NCBI GenBank assembly: GCA_023441105.1
Contig: JAEZQX010000328.1
Coordinates: 1-12,825, forward strand
Length of the DNA stretch: 12,825 nt
Reading direction: 5' to 3'
Origin: Pseudomonadota bacterium
GTDB taxonomy: Bacteria; Pseudomonadota; Gammaproteobacteria; Burkholderiales; Burkholderiaceae
Part shown: one piece after another, positions 6,352-12,825 of the stretch
Layout: each line of letters starts with the position of its first letter
Position numbering within the stretch: the stretch's first letter is position 1
Made by a program: the position numbers and the translations under genes
The notes under the pieces: generated by a model
Databases searched by the model: none
The model's input: only the letters and a program-made list of their open reading frames with translations
What the model was told of the DNA's origin: nothing

Positions 6352-8424
6352 ATGAAGCGTTTTCCTGTCATCGCCGCAGTCCTGCTGTCGTTCTGCGGCG
6401 GCGCCCTTGCCGACGACGGGCATCGGCTCACCCAGCGCCTGGTGGTGCAGTTCCACGAGGCGCCGCAAACGGCGCGCGCTGCCGGTGTTCGCAAGGAGCT
6501 GGCACAGGCGGATGCGGTGCGCGCGCTCGCTGCCCGCAAGTCGCTGTCGCTGGCGCGGATCCGCGAGACTGGCGGTGGCGCCGTGGTGGTGGGACTGCCG
6601 CGGCCGATGGCGCCGGACGAGGCGCGCCGGATTGCCCGTCTGCTCGCCGACGATCCGGCGGTGGCGCATGTCGAACCCGACGTGCGGGTGTTCGCGATGC
6701 AGGCGGCGGACCCGCTGTTCGCATCGCAATGGAACCTGCCGGGCCCGGCCGATGCCGGCGGCAGCATCGGCGGCAGCAACGTGACCGCGGTGTGGCCGCT
6801 CACCATGGGCCACGGCATCGCGGTGGCCGTGATCGACACCGGCATGACCCGGCACGACGAGCTCGATGCGGTCTGGCTTCCGGGCTATGACTTCGTCGGC
6901 CCCGATGCGTCGGGCACGCTCGAGACCGCCAACGATGGCGACGGCCGCGACCACGATGCCAGCGATCCGGGCGACTGGTGCGCCAGCAAGGGCGTCGAGG
7001 AGCCCAGCTCGTGGCATGGCACCGCGGTGGCCGGCATCATCGCGGCGCAGGTCAACGGTTACGGCGGCGTCGGCGTGGCGCCTGGCGTGCGGATCCTGCC
7101 GGTCAGGGCGATCGGCCGCTGCGGCGGCTACATGAGCGACGTCGTCGATGCGATGCGCTGGGCAGCCGGCCTGCCGGTCGCCGGCGCGCCCGCCAATCCG
7201 AATCCGGCGCGCGTCCTGAACCTGAGCCTCGGTTCCGCCGCCGACAGCCCCTGCTCGGTGCTGCAGCAAAAGGCGGTGGACGAGATCGTTGCCGCCAACG
7301 TGATGATCGTGGCCGCTTCCGGCAACGAGGGCGTGGCCGGCATGGGCGCGCCGGCCAACTGCAACCAGGTGCTCGCGATCGCGGCGCACACGCGCCAGGG
7401 CGAGCTCGCCCTCTATTCCAACTTCCATGCCGGCATCACGCTGACGGCGCCCGGCGGCGCAGGCTCCGCGCCGACCAGCGCCATCCTGGCCGCGAGCAAC
7501 AGCGGCGTCACCGTTCCGGGTCTTCCGGAGGCGGCGCGCGCCTTTGCCGGGACCAGCGCCGCGACGCCGCATGTCGCGGCAGCGGCGGCGCTGCTGTGGT
7601 CGCTGGACCCGGCCCGTCCGCTCGCCGAGATCCGCAATGCCCTGACCAGCGCCGCGCGTCCCTGGTCGCCGAACAGCGCCTGCCTGGTGGGCGCCGCGAT
7701 CGGACGGTGCGGCGCCGGCATGCTGGATGTCGCCGGCGCCGTCGCCCGCCTCGGCAACCAGGTAACGATCGACATCGCCGCCCCGACGGCTGTCCTGCCC
7801 GGCAATGCGGTGGTCAGCGTCGCCGCCACAGCCAGCGCGCGCCATGCGCCGGCTCAGCTTGCCTGGCGCTGGACCCAGACCAGCGGTGCGCCGGCGCGGC
7901 TCGAGGACGCCGACAAGCCGACCGTGCGGCTCACCCTGCCGCCGCGGCGGACCACCGTCGGGCTGCGGGTGACGGTGACCGATCCGGCGGGCGTCCAGAC
8001 GATCGACGAGGCGGTCATCGAGGTCAACAACCCGCCGCTGCTGGCCGCCCCGGTCGCGCCGGTGTTCGCGGCGCCGGGGGACCCCGTCGTCCGCACCCTC
8101 GTGGTCGACGATCCGGACGGGGATGCGGTGCGCTTCACGCTGCTGCAGGGGCCCGAAGGAATGACCGTTGGCCGTCACGACGGCCGCCTCGAATGGCGGG
8201 CTGACCGCATTGGCAGCCAGGAGGCGCGGGTCGCCATCGAGGATGCCTTCGGGCTGCGCGGCAGTGACGTCACCCTCGCGATCGACGTCGCGGAGGCCGG
8301 CCGGGTCCAGGGCGTGGCTGCACCCGTGGCCGGCGGCCGCTCGGGTGGCGGCGGGACGTTCGGCTGGGCCGCCATCGGACTGCTGGTCTTCCTGCTGGCA
8401 TCGCCGGGCCGCCCCCGCCGCTGA
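6352..8424 (+). CDS. Secreted S8 (subtilisin-family) serine protease with GlyGly-CTERM-like tail
   Basis: A 690-residue extracellular protease precursor. Residues 1-20 are a signal peptide (MKRFPVIAAVLL to GALA before DDG). About 25-116 is an inhibitor-like propeptide ending in AHVEPDVRVFAM. The S8 catalytic domain covers about 125-470, with Asp162 (VIDTG), His222 (WHGTAVAG), oxyanion Asn325 (AASGNEG) and Ser402 (GTSAATPHVA), so the triad is intact. Cysteines 210, 257, 301, 337, 444 and 453 suggest disulfides as in extracellular proteobacterial proteases. Two beta-sandwich-like domains follow (about 475-560 and 568-648, the latter with VDDPDGDAVRFTL and LEWRAD). The tail is a GG..GGGG stretch at 671-678, a hydrophobic helix (about 680-693 region, GWAAIGLLVFLLA) and SPGRPRR, the architecture of the GlyGly-CTERM signal. 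The divergent rhombosortase is the expected processing enzyme. The start has no strong Shine-Dalgarno. Protease identity is certain; the sorting tail is very likely. Confidence 0.94.
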   Translation: MKRFPVIAAVLLSFCGGALADDGHRLTQRLVVQFHEAPQTARAAGVRKELAQADAVRALAARKSLSLARIRETGGGAVVVGLPRPMAPDEARRIARLLADDPAVAHVEPDVRVFAMQAADPLFASQWNLPGPADAGGSIGGSNVTAVWPLTMGHGIAVAVIDTGMTRHDELDAVWLPGYDFVGPDASGTLETANDGDGRDHDASDPGDWCASKGVEEPSSWHGTAVAGIIAAQVNGYGGVGVAPGVRILPVRAIGRCGGYMSDVVDAMRWAAGLPVAGAPANPNPARVLNLSLGSAADSPCSVLQQKAVDEIVAANVMIVAASGNEGVAGMGAPANCNQVLAIAAHTRQGELALYSNFHAGITLTAPGGAGSAPTSAILAASNSGVTVPGLPEAARAFAGTSAATPHVAAAAALLWSLDPARPLAEIRNALTSAARPWSPNSACLVGAAIGRCGAGMLDVAGAVARLGNQVTIDIAAPTAVLPGNAVVSVAATASARHAPAQLAWRWTQTSGAPARLEDADKPTVRLTLPPRRTTVGLRVTVTDPAGVQTIDEAVIEVNNPPLLAAPVAPVFAAPGDPVVRTLVVDDPDGDAVRFTLLQGPEGMTVGRHDGRLEWRADRIGSQEARVAIEDAFGLRGSDVTLAIDVAEAGRVQGVAAPVAGGRSGGGGTFGWAAIGLLVFLLASPGRPRR

Positions 8425-8480
8425 ACCGGCCATGTGACAATCGGACCGAGGCGGCGGCGTGCCACGGGGGCGCGCCGGCC

Positions 8481-9629
8481 ATGCACCCTGGATCCGTCAA
8501 CATGTCATCGAGCCCGCCGCTGCTTGCCGGCGTCAAGGTCGTCGAGTTCTGCCAGATTGCTGCCGGTCCGTTCTGCGGCATGCTGCTGGCCGACTATGGC
8601 GCCGAGGTCATCAAGGTCGAACCGCCCGATGGCGACGGGCTGCGGCAGTGGCCGCCGATCACCGACGGCTACAGCGAGAACTTCGCCTCGCTCAACCGCG
8701 GCAAGCGATCGCTGGCGCTCGACCTGAAGCAGCCGGCGGACCTTGAGCGCGCCCGCGCGCTGGTGATGGCGGCCGACGTGCTGGTCGAGAACAGCCGCCC
8801 CGGCGCGCTGCGCCGGCTCGGCCTCGGCTGGGACTGGTTCGGACCGCGCAAGCCCTCGCTGGTGTATTGCTCGATCTCGGCCTTCGGTCAGAGCGGGCCG
8901 AAGGCGTCGGCCGGCGGCTTCGACGTCACCATCCAGGCGGCGGCAGGCGTCATGAGCGTCACCGGCGAGCCGGGCGGCGCGCCGGTCAAGTGCGGCGTGC
9001 CGATCGCCGACTTCACCGCCGGCCTGTACGCGGCGTTCTCCATTGCCGCGATGGTCGCGCGCGTGCGCAGCGGCGGAGCCGGCGGACACATCGACGTGCC
9101 GATGTTCGCCACCACGCTGGCGATCGCGGCGCTGCAGACCAGCGAGTACTTCGGCACCGGCCGCAACCCGGGCAAGCTGGGCTCGGCGCATCCGCGCAAC
9201 GCGCCCTACCAGGCGTTCAAGGCGCGCGATGGCTGGTTCGTCATCGCCGCCGGCAACAACCGCCTCTGGGCGGCGGTCTGCGACGTGGTCGGCACGCCGG
9301 AGCTGCTCGACGACGAACGCTTTCTCACGCCGACGCTGCGCGCAGCCAACCAGCTGGCACTCAAGGGGTTGCTCGAGCAGCGTTTCGCCACTGCCGACGC
9401 CGCCGACTGGTTGACGCGCTTCGAAGCGGCCGGCGTACCGAATGCGCCGATCAACGACTACGCGCAGGCGCTAGCGGATCCGCAGGCGCAGCACCTGCGG
9501 CTGGTGCAGCCCATCGCGTTGCCATCGGGCAAACCCACGCGCACCGTCGGCTGCCCGGTCTGGATCGACGGCGCGCCGGTGGCGATCGCTACCCGCCTGC
9601 CGCAGCTCGGCGACGCCGACGGCGCTTGA
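8481..9629 (+). CDS. Class III CoA-transferase, CaiB/BaiF (formyl-CoA transferase-like) family
   Basis: A 382-residue enzyme that moves CoA between carboxylic acids. Family features in order: LLAGVKVVEFCQIAAGPFCG (14-33), LLADYGAEVIKVEPP (35-49), LNRGKRSLALDL (71-82), ADVLVENSRPGALRRLGL (98-115), CSISAFGQSGP (130-140), and CGVPIADFTAGLYAAF (171-186), where Asp177 aligns with the catalytic aspartate that forms the acyl anhydride. YQAFKARDGWFVIAAG (about 250) and the C-terminal GVPNAPINDYAQAL are also typical. The length is close to the family's usual 380-430. The start is ambiguous between ATG 8481 and ATG 8502; neither has an ideal ribosome-binding site, and the second gives the more usual N-terminus. 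It is followed after 72 nt by a hydroxyacid dehydrogenase, a pairing that suggests one degradative route, but acyl donor and acceptor cannot be read from the sequence. Confidence 0.93.
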   Translation: MHPGSVNMSSSPPLLAGVKVVEFCQIAAGPFCGMLLADYGAEVIKVEPPDGDGLRQWPPITDGYSENFASLNRGKRSLALDLKQPADLERARALVMAADVLVENSRPGALRRLGLGWDWFGPRKPSLVYCSISAFGQSGPKASAGGFDVTIQAAAGVMSVTGEPGGAPVKCGVPIADFTAGLYAAFSIAAMVARVRSGGAGGHIDVPMFATTLAIAALQTSEYFGTGRNPGKLGSAHPRNAPYQAFKARDGWFVIAAGNNRLWAAVCDVVGTPELLDDERFLTPTLRAANQLALKGLLEQRFATADAADWLTRFEAAGVPNAPINDYAQALADPQAQHLRLVQPIALPSGKPTRTVGCPVWIDGAPVAIATRLPQLGDADGA

Positions 9630-9701
9630 GCCCCGCGACGCGAGCGGCCAGCGGGACGATATCGACGACTTGACGGGCGCGAGCTCGGGGAGAGACGCTG
9701 C

Positions 9702-10619
9702 ATGGCGGACGAACGCAACGACAGCCTGATCGGCTTCATCGGCATGGGGGTGATGGGCGCGCCGATGGCAATCAACCTGGCGGCGGCCGGATTCGCGCTC
9801 GCCGTGTTCGACGGCGACGCGGCGCGGGCGGCGGCCGTCGCGCGCGCCGGGCGGGGCATCACGGCGGCCGCGAATGCCGCCGAGCTTGCCGCCGAGGCGG
9901 ACATCGTCATCACCATGCTGCCCAACGGCGACGTAGTGCGGCAGGTGGTCAAGGGCATCGGGGCTGCGATGAAGCCGGGGGCCTTGCTGCTCGACACCTC
10001 GTCATCGGAGCCGTGGCACACGCGCGCAACGGCCGCCGCACTCGCGGCTCGCGGCGTGGCGATGGTCGACGCCCCGGTGTCGGGTGCGCAATGGGGTGCG
10101 GAGGCGGCGGAGCTGGTGTTCATGGTGGGCGGCGCCGCCGACGATCTCGCGCGCATCAGGCCGCTGCTCGAGGCGATGGGGCGCGCCATCCATCATGTCG
10201 GGCCGCTTGGCGCCGGGCACACCATGAAGTGCATCAACAACATGATCACCGCCATGACCTTCGTCGCCACCGCCGAGGGGCTGGCCATCGGCAAGCGCGC
10301 CGGGCTCGATCCGGTGGCGATGAACGAGGTGCTGAACGAATCGACCGGCGCCTCCTGGCTGACCCGCAACCATTTCGCGCAGCGGGTGTTCAGCCGGACC
10401 TTCGACGACCCCTTCAAGCTCGACCTGATGGCCAAGGATGTCGGCATCGCCATGGGGCTGGCGCAGGAACATGGTCTGCCAGTGCCGCTGTCGGCGGTGG
10501 GACAGCAGCTCTATCGGGCAGCGGCGCAGGCAGTCGGGCCGGGCCGCAGCGTCAGCGAGATGGTGCGCTGGATCGAACAGCTCACCGCCACCGAGCTGAC
10601 GCCCGGCGCGGCGGACTGA
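9702..10619 (+). CDS. NAD(P)-dependent beta-hydroxyacid dehydrogenase (3-hydroxyisobutyrate dehydrogenase family)
   Basis: A 305-residue cytosolic oxidoreductase. The start is ATG 9702 with a strong GGGGAGAG at 9687-9694, seven nt upstream. The Rossmann motif IGFIGMGVMGAPMA is at 10-23, and Asp37 at the end of the second strand (VFDGD) favours NAD over NADP. The substrate loop MVDAPVSGA is at 121-129, and the catalytic lysine is Lys176 in GAGHTMKCINN. NESTGASW and FKLDLMAKDVGIA, conserved helices of the C-terminal domain, follow. These features match 3-hydroxyisobutyrate, tartronate-semialdehyde and glyoxylate/succinate-semialdehyde enzymes, and sequence alone does not separate them. It is likely co-transcribed with the CoA-transferase upstream (72-nt gap, own ribosome-binding site). 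It ends 32 bp from the convergent Bug-protein gene. Confidence 0.92.
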   Translation: MADERNDSLIGFIGMGVMGAPMAINLAAAGFALAVFDGDAARAAAVARAGRGITAAANAAELAAEADIVITMLPNGDVVRQVVKGIGAAMKPGALLLDTSSSEPWHTRATAAALAARGVAMVDAPVSGAQWGAEAAELVFMVGGAADDLARIRPLLEAMGRAIHHVGPLGAGHTMKCINNMITAMTFVATAEGLAIGKRAGLDPVAMNEVLNESTGASWLTRNHFAQRVFSRTFDDPFKLDLMAKDVGIAMGLAQEHGLPVPLSAVGQQLYRAAAQAVGPGRSVSEMVRWIEQLTATELTPGAAD

Positions 10620-10634
10620 GCCGGCAGACGGGCG

Positions 10635-10651
10635 TCGCGCGGGGCGCGCGA
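10635..10651. terminator. Weak hairpin between convergent dehydrogenase and Bug genes
   Basis: TCGCGC-ggggc-GCGCGA is a perfect 6-bp stem with a 5-nt loop in the 32-bp gap, abutting the Bug stop codon at 10652-10654. It lacks a T-run on both strands. It could still slow polymerase between the converging genes, but it does not meet the criteria for an intrinsic terminator. Confidence 0.25.
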
Positions 10652-11674
10652 TCAATCGATCTTGGCGCCCGAGTCCTTGACCACTTTCTGCCACTTGGTC
10701 GTTTCGGTGTCGATGAAGCTGCCGAGCGATTCAGGCGTCCCGCCCACCGGCTCCGCGCCGAGCTCATGGAAGCGCGCGATCACCTCCGGCTTCTTGAGGA
10801 TCCGGTCGACCTCGGCGGACAACTTGTTGACGATCGCCGGCGGCGTCTTGGCTGGCGCCATCAGGACGAACCACGACTCGGCCACGTAGCCGGGGACGAC
10901 GCTCGAGATCGGCGGCACGTCCGGCAGCGAGGCGACTTTCTGCTGCGAGGTGACGCCCAGCGCGAGCAGCTTGCCGCCCTTGATCTGCGCCATCGCCGAC
11001 GGCAGGTTGTCGATCGCCATCTGGATCTGCCCGCCCACCAGGTCGATCAGCATCGGGCCGCTGCCGCGGTAGGGCACGTGGGCGACCTTGATGCCGGCCA
11101 TGCTCTTGAGCAGCTCGGTGGACAGGTGACCGGTGGTGCCGTTGCCCGGCGAGCCGTAGGAGAAGGCACCGGGGTTGGCCTTGGCTTCGGCGATGAACTC
11201 GTCGATGGTGCGCGCCTTGAGTGTCGGATTGACCAGGAGCACGTTGGGCACCCGCACGACGAACGACACCGGCGCGAAGTCCTTGGCGGTGTTGTAGGGC
11301 ATGCTGGAGTACAGGAACTGGTTGATCGCCTGGGTGCCCGGCGTGCCCATCAGGAAGGTGTAGCCGTCGGGCCTGGCGCGGGCAACCTCGGCCGCGCCGA
11401 TATTGCCGCCGGCGCCGGCCTTGTTGTCGACGATGAAGGACTGCTTGAGCGCCTGCGTCAGCTCGTCGGCCACCACCCGCGCCGAGATGTCGGTGGTGCC
11501 GCCGGCGGCGAACGGGACCACGATGCGCACCGGCTTCTCGGGCCACTTCTCCTGCGCCTGGGCGGCCGGCGCCGTCAACGACGCGATCGAGAACGTGGCG
11601 GTGGCGGCAGCGATGCCGAGGGTGCGGGCCAACGCCCGTCGCCTCGCCATGAGGGAAGCGGTGTCTGGTGCCAT
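10652..11674 (-). CDS. Bug/TctC-family periplasmic solute-binding protein
   Basis: A 340-residue tripartite-tricarboxylate-transporter receptor of the Bug family, which is greatly expanded in Burkholderiales. The chosen ATG (11674-11672) has GGAG five nt upstream; the frame stays open for 62 more codons, but that extension lacks a ribosome-binding site and would bury the signal peptide. Residues 1-40 form the signal peptide, with an Arg-rich start (ARRRALARTLG, possibly Tat-type) and cleavage after AQA. Bug landmarks: KPVRIVVPFAAGGTTDISAR (47-66), DNKAGAGGNIGAAEVARARPDGYT, VPYRGSGPMLIDLVGGQIQM and GKLLALGVTS. The length is typical. No tctA/tctB membrane genes are adjacent, so it is an orphan receptor, as most Bug proteins are. 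Its ligand is probably a small carboxylate; the convergent CoA-transferase/dehydrogenase pair may act on the same compound class. Confidence 0.95.
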   Translation of the reverse strand: MAPDTASLMARRRALARTLGIAAATATFSIASLTAPAAQAQEKWPEKPVRIVVPFAAGGTTDISARVVADELTQALKQSFIVDNKAGAGGNIGAAEVARARPDGYTFLMGTPGTQAINQFLYSSMPYNTAKDFAPVSFVVRVPNVLLVNPTLKARTIDEFIAEAKANPGAFSYGSPGNGTTGHLSTELLKSMAGIKVAHVPYRGSGPMLIDLVGGQIQMAIDNLPSAMAQIKGGKLLALGVTSQQKVASLPDVPPISSVVPGYVAESWFVLMAPAKTPPAIVNKLSAEVDRILKKPEVIARFHELGAEPVGGTPESLGSFIDTETTKWQKVVKDSGAKID

Positions 11675-11679
11675 GGGAA

Positions 11680-11683
11680 CTCC
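11680..11683 (-). promoter_or_regulatory. Ribosome-binding site that decides the Bug gene start
   Basis: On the minus strand the sequence reads GGAG-ttccc-ATG, an ideal 5-nt spacing. This fixes the start at 11674 rather than at the upstream ends of the open frame (11860). No convincing promoter hexamers are visible between here and the terminator at 11820. Confidence 0.75.
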
Positions 11684-11819
11684 GGATTGAAGAGTGGCGG
11701 CAAACCTGAGGTGCCGCACCGACGGCGGCCCGAAGCGCCGAGGGAGGGCGTTGCCGAAGAGGACAATGTACCGCGGCACGGCGAAACCCGTCGGTCCAGA
11801 CGCCTGCCGTCGACGTGGA

Positions 11820-11857
11820 CAAAAAGAACCCGGCCGGACCGAGGGTCCGCGCCGGGT
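11820..11857 (-). terminator. Intrinsic terminator at the end of the sortase operon
   Basis: Read on the minus strand, ACCCGGC-g-CGGACC and GGTCCG-GCCGGGT pair into a 13-bp stem with one bulged base and a 3-nt loop, followed immediately by TCTTTTTGT. This is the only hairpin in the window with a proper T-run. It lies 133 nt after the sortase stop and 146 nt before the Bug ATG on the same strand. It most likely ends the sortase transcript and insulates the Bug gene. An attenuator in the Bug leader is a less likely alternative. Confidence 0.8.
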
Positions 11858-11989
11858 CAACCGTCCAGAGGCTTAGGAGACACCAGAGAGGGAGACGCCC
11901 GGCGCTCCAGCAGCGCAGGTCACCGGAGGATCCGGGACCGGCGCGCTTCTGCGCGGGCAACCTTGAGTCGCGCCCGGCGGGCGGCCGGT
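11858..11989 (-). other. Gene-free, structured 3' region between the sortase stop and its terminator
   Basis: No credible coding frame is present. The plus strand holds an imperfect direct repeat, GGAGACACC (11876-11884) and GGAGACGCC (11891-11899). It also holds small hairpins: GCGCT-ccagc-AGCGC near 11902-11917 and CCGGA-gga-TCCGG near 11923-11936. It reads as a long structured 3' untranslated region, possibly the source of a terminator-ended small RNA. The remaining gap, 11684-11819, should hold the Bug promoter, but I see no clear one. Confidence 0.35.
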
Positions 11990-12676
11990 TCAATGCGCGG
12001 GCGACTGCCGCGACGCGGTGACGATGTAGCGCCACGGCCCGCCCGGCGCGATGGCGTTGAACGGCCAGCAGGTCACCAGGGTGAGCTGGTCGATGCCGCG
12101 CTGCTCGGTCACCGACAGGTCGTGTTCGTCGACGACGTCCAGTCCATCGATGCGATAGGTCACCGTCTGCCCCTCGATGTTCTCGACCCTGACCAGGTCG
12201 CCGATGCGAGCGTCCTCCAGGACCGCGAAATGCGTGTCGCGATGGGCGCTGATCACGCTGTTGCCGGTCTTGCCCGGCAGCGCGCTGCCGGTCCGGTGAC
12301 CCGGGCCGAATGCGAGGACCCGGCCGGCGTCACCGGCCAGCACGATCATCGACCGGCGCTGGCGGACGAACTCCAGCCGGCCGACCGGCGTGGTGTCCGC
12401 CCACGACCAGGGCCGCTCCCGCGCCGTCCCGCCGTCGACGTTGGCCGCCCAGGCCCGCTGGATCAGCACCTGGGCGAGCACCGCCTTGCCTTTCATCCAG
12501 GCGGCGTCGCCGAGGAACCAGGCGCCGGCGGCCAGCAGCAGCAGCGCCGCCAGCGCGAGCAACCGGTCGGCCAGGTCCAGCCGTCGGCCTTCTTCCTCGC
12601 GGACCATCGCGGATCGCGCGACCGCATGGCGACCGGGGTTCGGGCGGACGCTGCCGCCGATGTCGCGGGCGATCAC
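11990..12676 (-). CDS. Class GN sortase (Gram-negative sortase transpeptidase)
   Basis: A 228-residue membrane-anchored cysteine transpeptidase that cleaves the C-terminal sorting signal of a dedicated partner. The GTG start at 12676 overlaps the partner's stop (GTGA, 4 nt), indicating translational coupling; an ATG at 12607 (MVREEEG) is an alternative giving 205 residues. An N-terminal helix at about 38-56 anchors it in the inner membrane with the catalytic domain in the periplasm. Sortase residues are intact: His145 in SAHRDTHF, Cys203 in TLVTCWPF and Arg216 in PWRYIVTASR. HRDTHFAVLEDARIGD and the TLxTCWPF block are characteristic of the proteobacterial class GN family. The usual Gly before the catalytic His is Ala here. 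It is encoded directly after its presumed substrate and followed by a strong terminator, so it is the last gene of the operon. Confidence 0.93.
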   Translation of the reverse strand: MIARDIGGSVRPNPGRHAVARSAMVREEEGRRLDLADRLLALAALLLLAAGAWFLGDAAWMKGKAVLAQVLIQRAWAANVDGGTARERPWSWADTTPVGRLEFVRQRRSMIVLAGDAGRVLAFGPGHRTGSALPGKTGNSVISAHRDTHFAVLEDARIGDLVRVENIEGQTVTYRIDGLDVVDEHDLSVTEQRGIDQLTLVTCWPFNAIAPGGPWRYIVTASRQSPAH

Positions 12677-12825
12677 CGGCGATCTCCGGCCGACGGGCCG
12701 CCGCCGAGCAGCCGCGAGCCTCGCCGGCTGAGCAGCAGCAGGAAGCCCAGCGCCAGCAGGACCAGCCCGATTGCCAGTTGCAGCGGCGCGGGCGTGGCCG
12801 TGCGGGCCAGCACCGGGGCCGGCGA
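12673..12825 (-). CDS. C-terminal end of a sortase target protein (sorting signal)
   Basis: The last 50 codons of a minus-strand gene that enters from the right edge; the stop is at 12675-12673. It reads VLARTATPAPLQL, then a hydrophobic helix (LAIGLVLLALGFLLLL) and a basic end, SRRGSR, then a polar tail. This tripartite layout, motif then helix then positive charge, is a sortase sorting signal. Its position right before a class GN sortase matches the known pairing with the marine proteobacterial sortase target protein, a large VIT/VWA-domain protein, but those domains lie outside the window and cannot be confirmed. The motif reads LARTAT, with Ala where a proline is expected in an LPxT-like signal. 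Overlap with the sortase start couples their translation. Confidence 0.8.
   Translation of the reverse strand, partial: SPAPVLARTATPAPLQLAIGLVLLALGFLLLLSRRGSRLLGGGPSAGDRR

Noticed and set aside
6292..8433. A 713-codon open frame antisense to the S8 protease
   Set aside because: It mirrors the protease codons, has low-complexity Arg/Gly/His composition and no recognisable motif; a codon-bias shadow.
11675..11860. A 62-residue N-terminal extension of the Bug protein
   Set aside because: It crosses the terminator hairpin and would place the signal peptide internally; the GGAG-spaced ATG at 11674 is clearly better.
11858..11989. A riboswitch (glycine-type GGAGA motifs were considered)
   Set aside because: The conserved cores of known riboswitches that I can recall are absent; only scattered GGAGA strings match.

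Overview
The window is high-GC, densely coded DNA from a proteobacterium, most likely a betaproteobacterium of the Burkholderiales/Rhodocyclales type. That reading rests on the GC-rich codon use, a Bug/TctC-family binding protein, a YbiB/TrpD2 protein, a complete TRAP transporter and the two Gram-negative C-terminal protein-sorting systems described below. The exact taxon cannot be read from the sequence. No rRNA, tRNA, CRISPR array, insertion sequence or phage gene is visible.

Layout, left to right. (1) 1-457, minus: the N-terminal 152 residues of a MrpA/MnhA-type cation/proton antiporter subunit, cut by the window edge. (2) 458-777: a divergent control region with two matching GTTCA-N6-TGAAC dyads about three helical turns apart, a 12-bp perfect hairpin, and a UUCG-capped hairpin just before the next gene. 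(3) 778-3719, plus: a TRAP transporter operon, dctP-dctQ-dctM, with substrate unknown. (4) 3720-3907: a gap with four consecutive GC-rich hairpins. (5) 3908-4633, plus: an exported TPR protein. (6) 4764-5786, plus: a YbiB/TrpD2 protein whose 3' end overlaps the next gene, on the other strand, by 103 bp. (7) 5684-6190, minus: a rhombosortase, i.e. a rhomboid-family intramembrane serine protease. (8) 6352-8424, plus: a secreted subtilisin-family (S8) protease ending in a GlyGly-CTERM-like tail, the signal that rhombosortases process. (9) 8481-10619, plus: a class III CoA-transferase and a beta-hydroxyacid dehydrogenase. (10) 10652-11674, minus: a Bug-type periplasmic binding protein convergent with them. 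(11) 11820-12825, minus: the C-terminus of a sortase target protein, a class GN sortase translationally coupled to it by a 4-nt overlap, then a long 3' region and a clear intrinsic terminator.

The standout is protein sorting at the envelope. Two unrelated C-terminal processing systems lie within about 7 kb, each next to its apparent substrate: rhombosortase with a GlyGly-CTERM protease, and class GN sortase with a TAT-type sorting tail. Both have oddities. The rhombosortase keeps every catalytic residue but lacks the first transmembrane helix, and it has no ATG start. The sortase target reads LARTAT where an LPxTxx-like motif would be expected. The families themselves are known; the side-by-side arrangement and these deviations are what deserve checking.

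The remaining genes suggest scavenging of organic acids: TRAP uptake, a Bug solute receptor, and CoA activation plus hydroxyacid oxidation. No substrate can be assigned from sequence alone.
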